Positions 51,984 through 60,765 of a stretch of DNA of 64,000 nucleotides are shown one piece after another; position 1 is the first letter of the stretch; the number at the start of each line of letters is the position of its first letter. Position numbers and translations under genes: made by a program. Below the pieces are notes generated by a model that was not told the DNA's origin, did not search any database, and saw only the letters and a program-made list of their open reading frames with translations. Origin of the DNA: Tenacibaculum ovolyticum DSM 18103 (lineage in GTDB: Bacteria > Bacteroidota > Bacteroidia > Flavobacteriales > Flavobacteriaceae); NCBI RefSeq assembly GCF_000430545.1, contig NZ_KE387165.1, forward strand, positions 124,728 through 188,727. Reading direction: 5' to 3'.

Positions 51984-53996
51984 TTATGATAACTTTAAAT
52001 AAACTGTTGCTCCTTTTGTTAATTTCACTCCTTTATCTATCGATTGCTCAGTCACTTTTCCCATTCCAGAAAACTTAACTTTCATCCCCATATTTTCTAA
52101 CAACGCAATTGCATCCATACCGCTCATTCCTAAAACCTTAGGCATAATCGTTTTATACTTTCTTAATTTCTCATAATAGTTTTGATATTCTTTATCAACA
52201 CTTGCTGATGTAATTTTATCTGACACTAATTGATTATTAACAGGATTTGTTGTATAAATTTTCTGAGCAATCTCTTTAAAGACTGGTGCTGCAACGATAG
52301 CTCCATAATATCCCTTTTCTTTCTTCGGACTATGAACTACCACAATACAAGAATACTTAGGGCTTTCTGCTGGAAAGAAACCCGCAAACGAAGCCACATA
52401 TTTTTTATTAGAATAATGACCATAAACAGTTTTACCTGCTTTATCTTTATGCTTAGGTATCCATTTTTTAGCTGTTCCTGTTTTTCCTGCCATTGAAAAA
52501 TTAGAAGAATATATTTTTTTAGCTGTTCCTTTAACCACAACATTCTTCATAACTTTTCGAATCTTATTTATAGTACGTTGCGTAGCAATTTTCTCTTTCA
52601 AAACTTCTGTTCCAAAGCTTTTTTCAACCTTTGCACCAACTCTTAACTCTTTAACAAAATAAGGTTTCACCAATTTCCCATCATTTGCTACAGCATTATA
52701 AAAAGCTAATGTTTGCAACGGAGTTAAATGAATACCATAACCCCACGCCATCCACTCTAACGAAATTGGACTCCAACTTTTCTCTGATGGCTTAGGAATA
52801 TAAGGTTTCCCTTCTCCCTTTATCTTAACTCCTGTTAACTGATCTAAACCAAATGATTTAATTCTTTTTATAAACTTTCTTGGATTCTTATCGTAATGCT
52901 TCTTAATCACCTTAACAATTCCTACGTTTGACGAGACTTCGAAAACACGAGCTAATGAAATTTTACCATGACCATCTCTTTTACTATCTTCTACCTTCCT
53001 ATTGTTTATAAAAATCTTTCCTTTTTCACAATCAATAACATCAGACGTATCAGCAACTTTATCTTCTAAAGCAGCCATTAAACTTGCTAACTTAAAAGTA
53101 GACCCTGGCTCATGACTCTCCCAAACCGCATAATTCCTTTTCTCATAGTACTTCCCTTTTGAAGTTCTACCAAGATTTGCAATTGCTTTTATCTTACCTG
53201 TATTAACCTCCATCACAACCGCACAACCATGATCTGCCTCAAAGTATTCTAACTGCTTTAATAATGCATGATGCGTTATATCTTGAATATTCACATCAAT
53301 TGTAGTTATAACATCACTACCATCAATAGGTTCCTTTTCGTTTACATCATTAATCGGCCTCCACTGCCCTTTAGCTATCTTCTGCTTTAACCTCCAACCA
53401 TTTTCTCCCTGCATATAATCCGCAAAAGCACCTTCAATCCCTGCTCCTCCTTTTGAATTATCATAACCTATTGTTCTCGCTGCTATTTTCCCTATTGGAT
53501 GCACTCGAATCGTTTTTTGTTCCGCTATAAAACCACCTCTATAAACCCCCAATTTAAAAATAGGAAAGCTTTTCATCTTCACATAATCATTATACCCTAT
53601 ATCACGAGCAATTAACAAATAACGATTTTTACGCGTTTTTGCTTCTCGTATTTTTTTCTGATAATAACTAGTTGGTTTTCCTAACAATTTAGATAAAGCT
53701 TCAGAAAGCGCTCGTATATTTCTCTCAAACACTTCTGATTTCACCGCCACAACATCCATTCGAATCGTGTACTTTGACATTGAAGTAGCCAACAAATTAC
53801 CGTCAGCAGCATACACATTACCTCTATTTGCAAATATGGTATCGTTTCTTTCAGTTTTCTCCTGAGAAAGCTTACGGTATTTATCCCCATCTACATACTG
53901 AAGATTAAAAATTCTAAAAACAATAACCACGAAGAAAAGCGTCATTAAAACCACAACCACATAGAGCTTGTTTAATATACTTTTCTTTATTACCAT
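51984..53996 (-). CDS. ftsI: Division transpeptidase FtsI (PBP3) with PASTA domain
   Basis: A 670-residue class B PBP that cross-links septal peptidoglycan with FtsW. It has one membrane helix (about 10-30), a dimerisation domain (RGNVYAADGN from residue 57), then the transpeptidase with SxxK as STFK (in HEPGSTFKLA), SSN and KTGTAKK. About 60 C-terminal residues (from TIMPKVLGMSGMDAIALLE) form one PASTA domain, absent in E. coli FtsI. It starts 6 bases after the FtsL-like gene. Confidence 0.95.
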   Translation of the reverse strand: MVIKKSILNKLYVVVVLMTLFFVVIVFRIFNLQYVDGDKYRKLSQEKTERNDTIFANRGNVYAADGNLLATSMSKYTIRMDVVAVKSEVFERNIRALSEALSKLLGKPTSYYQKKIREAKTRKNRYLLIARDIGYNDYVKMKSFPIFKLGVYRGGFIAEQKTIRVHPIGKIAARTIGYDNSKGGAGIEGAFADYMQGENGWRLKQKIAKGQWRPINDVNEKEPIDGSDVITTIDVNIQDITHHALLKQLEYFEADHGCAVVMEVNTGKIKAIANLGRTSKGKYYEKRNYAVWESHEPGSTFKLASLMAALEDKVADTSDVIDCEKGKIFINNRKVEDSKRDGHGKISLARVFEVSSNVGIVKVIKKHYDKNPRKFIKRIKSFGLDQLTGVKIKGEGKPYIPKPSEKSWSPISLEWMAWGYGIHLTPLQTLAFYNAVANDGKLVKPYFVKELRVGAKVEKSFGTEVLKEKIATQRTINKIRKVMKNVVVKGTAKKIYSSNFSMAGKTGTAKKWIPKHKDKAGKTVYGHYSNKKYVASFAGFFPAESPKYSCIVVVHSPKKEKGYYGAIVAAPVFKEIAQKIYTTNPVNNQLVSDKITSASVDKEYQNYYEKLRKYKTIMPKVLGMSGMDAIALLENMGMKVKFSGMGKVTEQSIDKGVKLTKGATVYLKLS

Positions 53997-54002
53997 TTTT
54001 AT

Positions 54003-54332
54003 CTACTCTTTATTAGTTGTTACTTTTATTTTTTGCGGTGGCTTTTCTGCAGGAAACAGCCCTTTAGATTTAACCCTTTTCCGAATATTACTCTCTAATT
54101 TCATCCTTGTTAACTCCGTACTCGTATCAAAATCTTCTGCCCGATACTCTCTTTTATTTTTCTTCAACTCAGCTATCTTAACTACTTTAGCATTTAAACT
54201 ATGTGAGCTCGATATCATTATTAACAACAACACCACAACAAAAATTAATATCCTCCAGTTATTAAAAGAGCTATCATCTGTTAAAAAACGCCCTTGTAAT
54301 ATTCCATAAATACTCTCTTTTACTCTAGACAT
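54003..54332 (-). CDS. FtsL-like division protein
   Basis: A 109-residue bitopic protein: about 25 cytoplasmic residues, a membrane helix (about 27-45), then a short coiled-coil-like periplasmic part (KVVKIAELKKNKREYRAEDFDTSTELTRMK region). It sits between rsmH and ftsI, the place of ftsL, and matches the Bacteroidota FtsL-like family by size and layout. Its ATG shares a base with the rsmH stop (TAATG). The symbol is withheld because the sequence is too diverged from classical FtsL. Confidence 0.85.
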   Translation of the reverse strand: MSRVKESIYGILQGRFLTDDSSFNNWRILIFVVVLLLIMISSSHSLNAKVVKIAELKKNKREYRAEDFDTSTELTRMKLESNIRKRVKSKGLFPAEKPPQKIKVTTNKE

Positions 54333-55228
54333 TACTTTAATGTTGCTGCTCGTAGTTTTGCACTTCTTGCTCTATTATTTACTTTTATCTCCTCTTTAGT
54401 CGGAATAATCATTTTCCCTACCTTCTTTAAAGGAACACTAATATTTCCGTAAAAATCTTTTTCTGGCTCTCCCACAAACAACCCTGTTCTTATAAATCGC
54501 TTTACCAATCTATCCTCTAGCGAGTGATACGAAATAACACTTAAACGTCCTTCTTCACTCAACAAACCAGGCATTTGCTCTAAAAACTCCTTCAACACCT
54601 CCAACTCTTGATTCACCTCAATTCTTACCGCCTGAAATATCTGCGCCAAAATCTTATGTTCTTTTGCTTGCGGAAGAAACTCTTTTAACACTTCTTTCAA
54701 CTGAAAACTAGTATTAATTTCTTCTTCTTCTCTTGCTGCAATAATCTTCTTAGACAAAACTCTTGCATTCCTCAACTCACCATACAAAAACAACACATCA
54801 GCCAAACGCTCTTCACTATATTTATTGATAATTTTTTTGGCTGACAAATCAGATTTCTGATCCATCCTCATATCCAAATCAGCGTCAAACCTTGTAGAAA
54901 AACCTCTTTCCGCCTCATCAAACTGATGCGAAGACACACCTAAATCAGCCAAAACACCATCTACCTTACGAATACCATAAAAACGTAAAAACCTCGAAAT
55001 AAATCGAAAATTCTCACCTATTAACACAAACCGATCATCTTCAATCTTATTCCCCTGTGCATCTGGATCTTGATCAAAAGCAAACAACTTCCCATTCGCT
55101 CCCAACCTACTTAATATCTCTCTCGAATGACCACCGCCACCAAAAGTCACATCAACATACACACCATCTTCTTTAATATTAAGCGCATCTACACTTTCTT
55201 TCAATAAAACCGGATTATGATAACTCAT
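54332..55228 (-). CDS. rsmH: 16S rRNA (cytosine-1402-N4)-methyltransferase
   Basis: A 298-residue SAM-dependent methyltransferase, formerly MraW. Marks: YHNPVLLKESVDAL at the start, DVTFGGGGHSREIL (SAM loop), VDGVLADLGVSSHQFD and SYHSLEDRLVKRF near the end. It modifies C1402 of 16S rRNA in the P site. It overlaps mraZ by 14 bases and lies in its conserved dcw position. Confidence 0.97.
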   Translation of the reverse strand: MSYHNPVLLKESVDALNIKEDGVYVDVTFGGGGHSREILSRLGANGKLFAFDQDPDAQGNKIEDDRFVLIGENFRFISRFLRFYGIRKVDGVLADLGVSSHQFDEAERGFSTRFDADLDMRMDQKSDLSAKKIINKYSEERLADVLFLYGELRNARVLSKKIIAAREEEEINTSFQLKEVLKEFLPQAKEHKILAQIFQAVRIEVNQELEVLKEFLEQMPGLLSEEGRLSVISYHSLEDRLVKRFIRTGLFVGEPEKDFYGNISVPLKKVGKMIIPTKEEIKVNNRARSAKLRAATLK

Positions 55229-55682
55229 CTACATCTATATTACCCATTACCTCTTCTGCTAAATCAGCAAAATCAACAACAGCATCATCTATTACTTGTT
55301 CATACTTATCCTTATCCCAAATTTCAATAATATTAACAGCCGACGAAAACACCACCTGCTTATCTATACCTGCGAATTGACATAAATCTTTTGGAATTAA
55401 CACTCTACCAGCAGCATCCACCTCAACAGGCTTTACACCCGCAGTAAACCTCCTAATAAAATCATTATTTTTCTTTACAAATCGATTTAACTTATTAATC
55501 TTTTGCATCATCAAATTCCACTCAACTATCGGATACAACTCCAAACACGGCTGAAAAACTGACCTCTTTACAACAAACCCGTCCTGCAACACAGAAGATA
55601 GCTGCTTCTTAAAAGCCGATGACATCATCACCCTCCCTTTAGCATCTATTTTACATTCATATGTTCCAATTAAGTTTACCAC
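55215..55682 (-). CDS. mraZ: Transcriptional regulator MraZ
   Basis: A 155-residue protein with two SpoVT/AbrB-like beta domains (about 5-55 and 78-125), each containing the family DxKGR/DxAGR sequence (CKIDAKGRVMM and VEVDAAGRVLIP). MraZ proteins form rings and repress the dcw promoter by binding direct repeats. Three exact-length repeats occur just upstream at 55721-55750. The start is GTG at 55682; an upstream TTG is out of frame or closed by a stop, and no ATG fits. It is the first gene of the thirteen-gene dcw transcript. Confidence 0.95.
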   Translation of the reverse strand: MVNLIGTYECKIDAKGRVMMSSAFKKQLSSVLQDGFVVKRSVFQPCLELYPIVEWNLMMQKINKLNRFVKKNNDFIRRFTAGVKPVEVDAAGRVLIPKDLCQFAGIDKQVVFSSAVNIIEIWDKDKYEQVIDDAVVDFADLAEEVMGNIDVDELS

Positions 55683-55704
55683 GCCAAGTATTCATAGTTT
55701 GCAT

Positions 55705-55712
55705 CAAAAATA
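55705..55712 (-). promoter_or_regulatory. -7 element (TATTTTTG) of the dcw operon
   Basis: On the minus strand TATTTTTG lies 22 bases before the mraZ GTG; its -33 side falls within the MraZ repeats. Confidence 0.6.
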
Positions 55713-55720
55713 AAAAATAT

Positions 55721-55750
55721 TTACCACTTTTTACCACTTTTCACCACTTT
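55721..55750 (-). promoter_or_regulatory. MraZ box: three 10-base direct repeats
   Basis: Read on the minus strand, AAAGTGGTGA, AAAGTGGTAA and AAAGTGGTAA follow one another without gap, one helical turn each. The AAAGTG core is the known MraZ recognition element. The array covers the -33 region of the dcw promoter, so MraZ should repress its own operon. Confidence 0.85.
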
Positions 55751-55852
55751 GTTCATAAATTTTGACTTTTTAGCTAAAAAACTGAATACAAGGCGTTTTA
55801 ATATCCTAAACATGCGCTAAATAATAAAACCGAGAATTCAACAAAAAAGGAC

Positions 55853-55860
55853 TACATTTG
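55853..55860 (+). promoter_or_regulatory. -7 element (TACATTTG) for the alpha/beta hydrolase gene
   Basis: TACATTTG fits TAnnTTTG, 25 bases before the ATG at 55886; no clear -33. Confidence 0.5.
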
Positions 55861-55885
55861 TGGTTGAGTCAAATCCTATACATTA

Positions 55886-56650
55886 ATGACTGAATTTTTA
55901 AAAAAAGAAGGTAATTTTACATATGCAGAAGCAGGGAAAGGAAGAGCATTAATCGTACTGCACGGTTTAATGGGAGCCCTTAGTAATTTTGATGAAACCT
56001 TTAAATATTTCTCAAAAAAAGGGTACCATGTTTTAATACCTGAACTACCTTTATATACGATGCCTTTGTTAAAAACAAATGTAAAAAACTTAGCAGAACA
56101 TTTACATGATTTTATTGAATACAAAAACCTTAAAGACGTTGTTCTTTTAGGGAATTCTTTAGGTGGTCATATTGCTTTGTACTATACAAAACACTACCCT
56201 AAAGATGTAGATGCACTAGTTTTAACTGGTAGTTCTGGCTTGTACGAAAAATCTATGGGAGATAGTTACCCTAAAAGAGGTAATTACGAATATATCGAAA
56301 CAAAAGCCCAAGAAGTTTTTTACGATCCAAAAGTAGCTACAAAAGAACTTGTTGACGACATTTATGAGATTGTAAATGACAGAATTAAGGCTTTAAAAAC
56401 ATTATCTATTGCTAAAAGTGCTATTAGACACAACATGGCAAATGATTTACCAAATATGCACCAACCAACATGTCTTATTTGGGGAAAACAAGATGGTGTA
56501 ACTCCTCCAGAAGTAGCTGAAGATTTCCATAAATTATTACCAGATTCAGATTTATTTTGGATTGATAAATGTGGGCATGCAGCAATGATGGAAACTCCTG
56601 AAGAATTTAACGCAATTTTAGAAAGCTGGCTTTCTAAGCGAAATATATAA
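55886..56650 (+). CDS. Alpha/beta-fold hydrolase
   Basis: A 254-residue hydrolase. The nucleophile elbow is GNSLGG (in VVLLGNSLGGHIAL, Ser near residue 93); the oxyanion region is LHGLMGA; the acid Asp is in GKQDGVTP and the His in DKCGHAAMMETPEEF. It has no signal peptide, so it is cytoplasmic. The substrate is unknown; similar proteins are esterases or C-C bond hydrolases. It is divergent from mraZ and 26 bases upstream of engB. Confidence 0.9.
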   Translation: MTEFLKKEGNFTYAEAGKGRALIVLHGLMGALSNFDETFKYFSKKGYHVLIPELPLYTMPLLKTNVKNLAEHLHDFIEYKNLKDVVLLGNSLGGHIALYYTKHYPKDVDALVLTGSSGLYEKSMGDSYPKRGNYEYIETKAQEVFYDPKVATKELVDDIYEIVNDRIKALKTLSIAKSAIRHNMANDLPNMHQPTCLIWGKQDGVTPPEVAEDFHKLLPDSDLFWIDKCGHAAMMETPEEFNAILESWLSKRNI

Positions 56651-56676
56651 TAGCAGAAATAGCTTAACTTATTTTT

Positions 56677-57288
56677 ATGAAAATAAAATCTGCAGATTTT
56701 GTGATGAGTAACAGCAATGTTATGAAAGCACCCAAAGACAGAATACCTGAGTATGCTTTTATAGGTCGCTCAAATGTTGGTAAATCTTCGCTAATTAACA
56801 TGTTAATGGAGCGAAAAGATTTAGCCAAAACCTCTGGGAAACCTGGAAAAACACAACTTATTAATCATTTTAAGATAAATAATGAATGGTTTTTAGTTGA
56901 TTTACCTGGTTATGGTTATGCTCAAATTTCTAAAAAGAAAAGAACTATTTTTCAGTTTTTTATCGAAAACTACTTTAAAGAAAGAGAGCAGCTAGTTTGT
57001 ACTTTTGTTTTGATTGATTCTCGTCATGATCCACAAAAGATAGATTTAGAATTCATGCAATTTTTAGGCGAAAACCAAATTCCGTTTTGTATCGTTTTTA
57101 CAAAAGCAGATAAACTTGGTAGCTCTAAAATAAACAAACAGATTACTACCTACAAAAAGAAATTATTAAATCACTGGGAAACATTACCAACATCATTTCT
57201 TACTTCTTCATCTACAGGTTTAGGTCGCGATGAGTTTTTAGGTTTTATTGACGGTGTAAACCAAGATGTAGCCAAAGATTTCGAATAA
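56677..57288 (+). CDS. engB: Ribosome-assembly GTPase EngB (YihA/YsxC)
   Basis: A 203-residue GTPase needed for late 50S assembly. G motifs are in order: GRSNVGKSSL (G1, about 29-38), DLPGYGYA (G3) and TKADK (G4). FAKTSGKPGKTQ-type switch sequence (DLAKTSGKPGKTQLIN) is the family mark. Length is normal. It probably shares a transcript with the hydrolase upstream and the pseudouridine synthase downstream. Confidence 0.96.
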   Translation: MKIKSADFVMSNSNVMKAPKDRIPEYAFIGRSNVGKSSLINMLMERKDLAKTSGKPGKTQLINHFKINNEWFLVDLPGYGYAQISKKKRTIFQFFIENYFKEREQLVCTFVLIDSRHDPQKIDLEFMQFLGENQIPFCIVFTKADKLGSSKINKQITTYKKKLLNHWETLPTSFLTSSSTGLGRDEFLGFIDGVNQDVAKDFE

Positions 57289-57321
57289 TTTCTCGAGTTA
57301 AATCGAAGATATATTACAAAA

Positions 57322-58008
57322 ATGCACTCTACCAAAAACAACTTACAAGTTTTACATGAAGACAATCATTTAATTATTGTTAACAAAAGAGCTGGTGACA
57401 TTGTACAAGGTGATAAAACTGGTGATAAACCACTTTCTGACGTTGTTAAAGAATACGTTAAAGATAAATACAATAAACCTGGGGCTGTTTATCTAGGAAC
57501 TGTTCATCGTTTAGACAGACCCACTTCGGGTGTTGTTATTTACACACGCACCTCAAAGGCTTTAGAGCGTTTAAATAAAATGCTACGCGAAAAAACTATA
57601 AAAAAAACGTATTGGGCTGTTGTAAAGAATCAACCTAAAAAATCAGCAGACACTTTAATAAATTACTTAAAAAAGAATCCTAAAAACAACAAATCTACTG
57701 CTTACCTAAAAGAAATTGAGGGTAGTAAAAAAGCAATTCTTCATTACACTACTCTTAAAAAACTAGACAACTACTCATTAATTGAAGTTGATTTAGAAAC
57801 AGGTCGTCATCATCAAATACGAGTACAGCTATCTAACATAGGCTCAAGTATTAAAGGTGATTTAAAATACGGCGCAAAAAGAAGCAATAAAGATGGCAGC
57901 ATTCATTTACACGCACGAAAAATTGAATTTATTCATCCAGTAAGCAAAGAACTCATTAAAATTACCGCACCAACTCCAAAAGAACCTATTTGGGATGCTT
58001 GCGTATAA
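57322..58008 (+). CDS. RluA-family pseudouridine synthase
   Basis: A 228-residue enzyme made of the catalytic domain only, without an S4 domain. HRLDRPTSGVVIYTRTSKA holds the catalytic Asp (near residue 62) and LETGRHHQIRVQL is the second motif. RluA-type enzymes modify 23S rRNA or tRNA uridines; single-domain forms such as this one (RluA or TruC/YqcB group) cannot be assigned a target from sequence. It follows engB by 33 bases. Confidence 0.93.
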   Translation: MHSTKNNLQVLHEDNHLIIVNKRAGDIVQGDKTGDKPLSDVVKEYVKDKYNKPGAVYLGTVHRLDRPTSGVVIYTRTSKALERLNKMLREKTIKKTYWAVVKNQPKKSADTLINYLKKNPKNNKSTAYLKEIEGSKKAILHYTTLKKLDNYSLIEVDLETGRHHQIRVQLSNIGSSIKGDLKYGAKRSNKDGSIHLHARKIEFIHPVSKELIKITAPTPKEPIWDACV

Positions 58009-58037
58009 CACCTAAAAACATCTTTTAAAAAATCAGT

Positions 58038-58045
58038 TAAATTTG
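58038..58045 (+). promoter_or_regulatory. -7 element (TAAATTTG) for the aldehyde dehydrogenase gene
   Basis: TAAATTTG fits TAnnTTTG, 22 bases before the ATG; the -33 side is not clear. Confidence 0.45.
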
Positions 58046-58067
58046 TACCTTTAAGCAAATTCTAACT

Positions 58068-59441
58068 ATGCGTATTCCTGAATTAGTTCAAGCACAAAAA
58101 AACTTTTTTTCAACACAACAAACTAAAGAGATTTCCTTTAGAAAAAATGCTTTAAAAAAGCTTCAAAAAGAACTCATAAGAAGAGAACGAGACATTATAA
58201 AAGCATTGTACGATGATTTTAAAAAATCAGAATACGAAGTTGTAATGACCGAAACCTCTATTGTGTTAGCTGAATTAAAAATGACTCTAAAGAATATAGA
58301 TTCTTGGAGCAAACCAAAACGAATCTTACCTTCTCTATTAAATTTTCCATCTTCAGCAAAAATACATAAGGAACCATACGGAACCGTTTTAATTATTGCT
58401 CCCTGGAACTACCCTTACCAATTGGCTTTTGCACCTCTTTTAGGAGCAATAGCCGCAGGAAATACCGTAATTTTAAAACCATCAGAATTAACACCGCATG
58501 TAAGTAAAATAACCAAAGAAATTATTGAATCTGTTTTTGATAAAAATCATGTTTTAGTAATAGAAGGAGGCGTAGAAACTTCTCAAGAATTACTTACGCA
58601 ACGTTGGGATTACATTTTCTTTACAGGAAGTGTTCCTGTAGGAAAGATAGTAGCCAAAGCGGCTGCCGAACACCTTACACCTGTTACCTTAGAACTAGGC
58701 GGAAAAAGCCCTTGTATTATTGACGACACTGCCAACATTAAACTTACAGCTAAACGATTAGTTTGGGGTAAATTTATTAATGGAGGGCAAACATGTATTG
58801 CTCCTGATTATTTATTAATTCATACTGCAGTAAAAGAAGCCTTTGTAAATTATTTTAAAGAAGAGCTAATTAAAGCTTACGGCAAAAACCCTCAAGAATC
58901 AGAAGATTACCCAAGAATTGTAAATACTCGTAATTTTGATCGTTTAGCACTTATGTTAAAAGACCAAAAATATTTAATTGGTGGAAAAACAGATAGAGAT
59001 GATAATTATATTGCTCCTACCATTATAAATGAACCAAGTTTAAATAGTGAAGTAATGAAAGGAGAAATTTTCGGGCCAATATTACCATTAATTTCATATA
59101 AAACTGAAGAAGAATTTGATGCCATTATTACTAAATACGACAAGCCTTTAGCATTCTATGTTTTTACCACTCGTAAGGGTTTTGCTAAAAAAATGATTGC
59201 AAAGTATTCTTTTGGTGGCGGAACAATTAACGACACTATGGTTCATTTTGCAAATCATCGATTGCCTTTTGGTGGTGTTGGAGAGAGCGGAATTGGTAGT
59301 TATCACGGAAAAAAAACTTTTGATGTTTTTTCTCATAGCAAAGGCGTGGTTACCAGAGGTAACTGGCTAGATGTACCAACTCGTTACGCTCCTTACAAAG
59401 GAAAACTAAAACAATTAAAAACCTTATTAAAAATAGGATAA
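58068..59441 (+). CDS. Aldehyde dehydrogenase (class 3-like)
   Basis: A 457-residue NAD(P)-dependent enzyme oxidising aldehydes to acids. Motifs: APWNYPYQLAFAPLLGAIAAGN, the cofactor loop FTGSVPVGKIVAKAA, the general base in VTLELGGKSPC, and the nucleophile Cys in NGGQTCIAPDYLL (near residue 243). The short length and C-terminus match the class 3/fatty aldehyde group. Substrate unknown. A nitroreductase gene follows 33 bases later. Confidence 0.94.
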   Translation: MRIPELVQAQKNFFSTQQTKEISFRKNALKKLQKELIRRERDIIKALYDDFKKSEYEVVMTETSIVLAELKMTLKNIDSWSKPKRILPSLLNFPSSAKIHKEPYGTVLIIAPWNYPYQLAFAPLLGAIAAGNTVILKPSELTPHVSKITKEIIESVFDKNHVLVIEGGVETSQELLTQRWDYIFFTGSVPVGKIVAKAAAEHLTPVTLELGGKSPCIIDDTANIKLTAKRLVWGKFINGGQTCIAPDYLLIHTAVKEAFVNYFKEELIKAYGKNPQESEDYPRIVNTRNFDRLALMLKDQKYLIGGKTDRDDNYIAPTIINEPSLNSEVMKGEIFGPILPLISYKTEEEFDAIITKYDKPLAFYVFTTRKGFAKKMIAKYSFGGGTINDTMVHFANHRLPFGGVGESGIGSYHGKKTFDVFSHSKGVVTRGNWLDVPTRYAPYKGKLKQLKTLLKIG

Positions 59442-59474
59442 GTAAACACTATTTCTATTCAAAAAACATTAAAT

Positions 59475-60206
59475 ATGCCTAAAACAGTTTCAGAAGCTAT
59501 TAATTATCGCCGTTCTGTTAGAATATACGATGCTAAAAAAAACATTGATACCAATATTGTAAAGAAGTGCATTAAACAAGCAAGTTTAGCACCTACAAGT
59601 AGTAACATGCAGCTATGGGAGTTTTACCATATTACCTCTAAAGAAACAATTGCAAAAATCGCTCCTTTATGTTTTAATCAGAATACAGCCAAAACAGCGC
59701 AACAATTAGTTGTTTTTGTTACACGAAAAGATTTGTGGCGTAAACGTGCTAAAGCTAATTTAGCTTTTATGGACACTACGTTTGGGAAAAACAATAAAAA
59801 AACAGAACAAAGTAGTCGAGAAAAAGTTGCTCGTAATTATTATGGGAAAATTATTCCTTTTGTATACTCCGATTTATTTGGTCTTTTAGGCTACCTAAAA
59901 TACTTAATGGTTTTAATTGTTGGTTTATTTAAACCAATGTATCGTGAAGTTCGTAATAGCGACATGAGAATTGTTTCTCATAAAACCGCTGGGCTTGCAG
60001 CACAAACTTTCATGTTATCAATGGCTGCCGAAGGCTACGATACCTGCCCTATGGAAGGTTCTGATACTTGGCGAGTAAAACGCCTATTAAATATTCCACG
60101 TGGTGCAGAAATAAACATGATTGTTAGTTGTGGTATCAGAACAAAAAAAGGCGTGTATGGCGAGCGTTTTAGAATTCCTTTCGAAGAAGTTTATAAGGAG
60201 GTTTAG
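59475..60206 (+). CDS. Nitroreductase-family flavoprotein
   Basis: A 243-residue FMN enzyme. It shows INYRRSVRIYDA and SLAPTSSNMQLWEFY (the FMN phosphate segment) at the N-terminus, and LAAQTFMLSMAAEGYDTCPMEG later. An extra hydrophobic insert (about 125-155, SDLFGLLGYLKYLMVLIVGLF) is unusual for the family and may lie at the membrane or in the substrate pocket. Likely reduces nitro compounds, quinones or enones with NAD(P)H. Its last 4 bases overlap the convergent gene. Confidence 0.9.
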   Translation: MPKTVSEAINYRRSVRIYDAKKNIDTNIVKKCIKQASLAPTSSNMQLWEFYHITSKETIAKIAPLCFNQNTAKTAQQLVVFVTRKDLWRKRAKANLAFMDTTFGKNNKKTEQSSREKVARNYYGKIIPFVYSDLFGLLGYLKYLMVLIVGLFKPMYREVRNSDMRIVSHKTAGLAAQTFMLSMAAEGYDTCPMEGSDTWRVKRLLNIPRGAEINMIVSCGIRTKKGVYGERFRIPFEEVYKEV

Positions 60207-60760
60207 TTCTCTGAAAAAGACAAAAATTTATTTTCTTCATTAAAATCATCCATAAATATTTCTGAAACTTTATCATGGACGTTAATTATTTCTTCCAAAG
60301 TTAACTCCACACTTGTACTGTGTATTAATTCTGGAAGATTAGTTAATTTATTATAGTTGTAAAAATTTATATTCCCATACCTTACCAACTCGAACTCTCT
60401 AACGAACTCCTCCCCAAAACCTAATCGATCAATCAAAATAGTTTTTAAATTAGTTTTATACAACCCATAATCTAAACCACTACTAATTGACTTTCTATTA
60501 ACAATAACAACCTCTTTGCCAAATAAATTCCAAAGCACGTATCTTATTAAAAAGTAAAATATCAAAACAGGAATTATAATCATTGGAAGAATCAACTTTG
60601 GCACTTCTTTTATATCTAAAGCAGAAAATAGAAAACCTAACAAAACAACTACAAAAAGCAATACTATTACTAATAACACTTTTAGAGTTCTACTAGTTTT
60701 AATTTCTAAACTCAAATAAACATTAATTCCATCAGAACTAATATCAAACACATTTCTCAT
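60203..60760 (-). CDS. Two-helix membrane protein of unknown function
   Basis: A 185-residue protein with two adjacent membrane helices (about 28-48 and 56-76), polar ends, and a soluble C-terminal part. The layout is like bacterial PH-domain membrane proteins (short lead, two helices, then a beta-rich region), but I do not recognise the family. It begins 5 bases after the penicillin acylase stop and is probably co-transcribed with it. Confidence 0.75.
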   Translation of the reverse strand: MRNVFDISSDGINVYLSLEIKTSRTLKVLLVIVLLFVVVLLGFLFSALDIKEVPKLILPMIIIPVLIFYFLIRYVLWNLFGKEVVIVNRKSISSGLDYGLYKTNLKTILIDRLGFGEEFVREFELVRYGNINFYNYNKLTNLPELIHSTSVELTLEEIINVHDKVSEIFMDDFNEENKFLSFSEN

Positions 60761-60765
60761 AATTA

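Noticed and set aside
53968..54309. Plus-strand frame antisense to the FtsL-like gene
   Set aside because: It is a shadow of a conserved dcw gene in the opposite strand with no start context.
40288..55682. Absence of murF and ddl from the dcw cluster as a deletion
   Set aside because: In Bacteroidota these genes normally lie elsewhere; the order seen is standard for the group.
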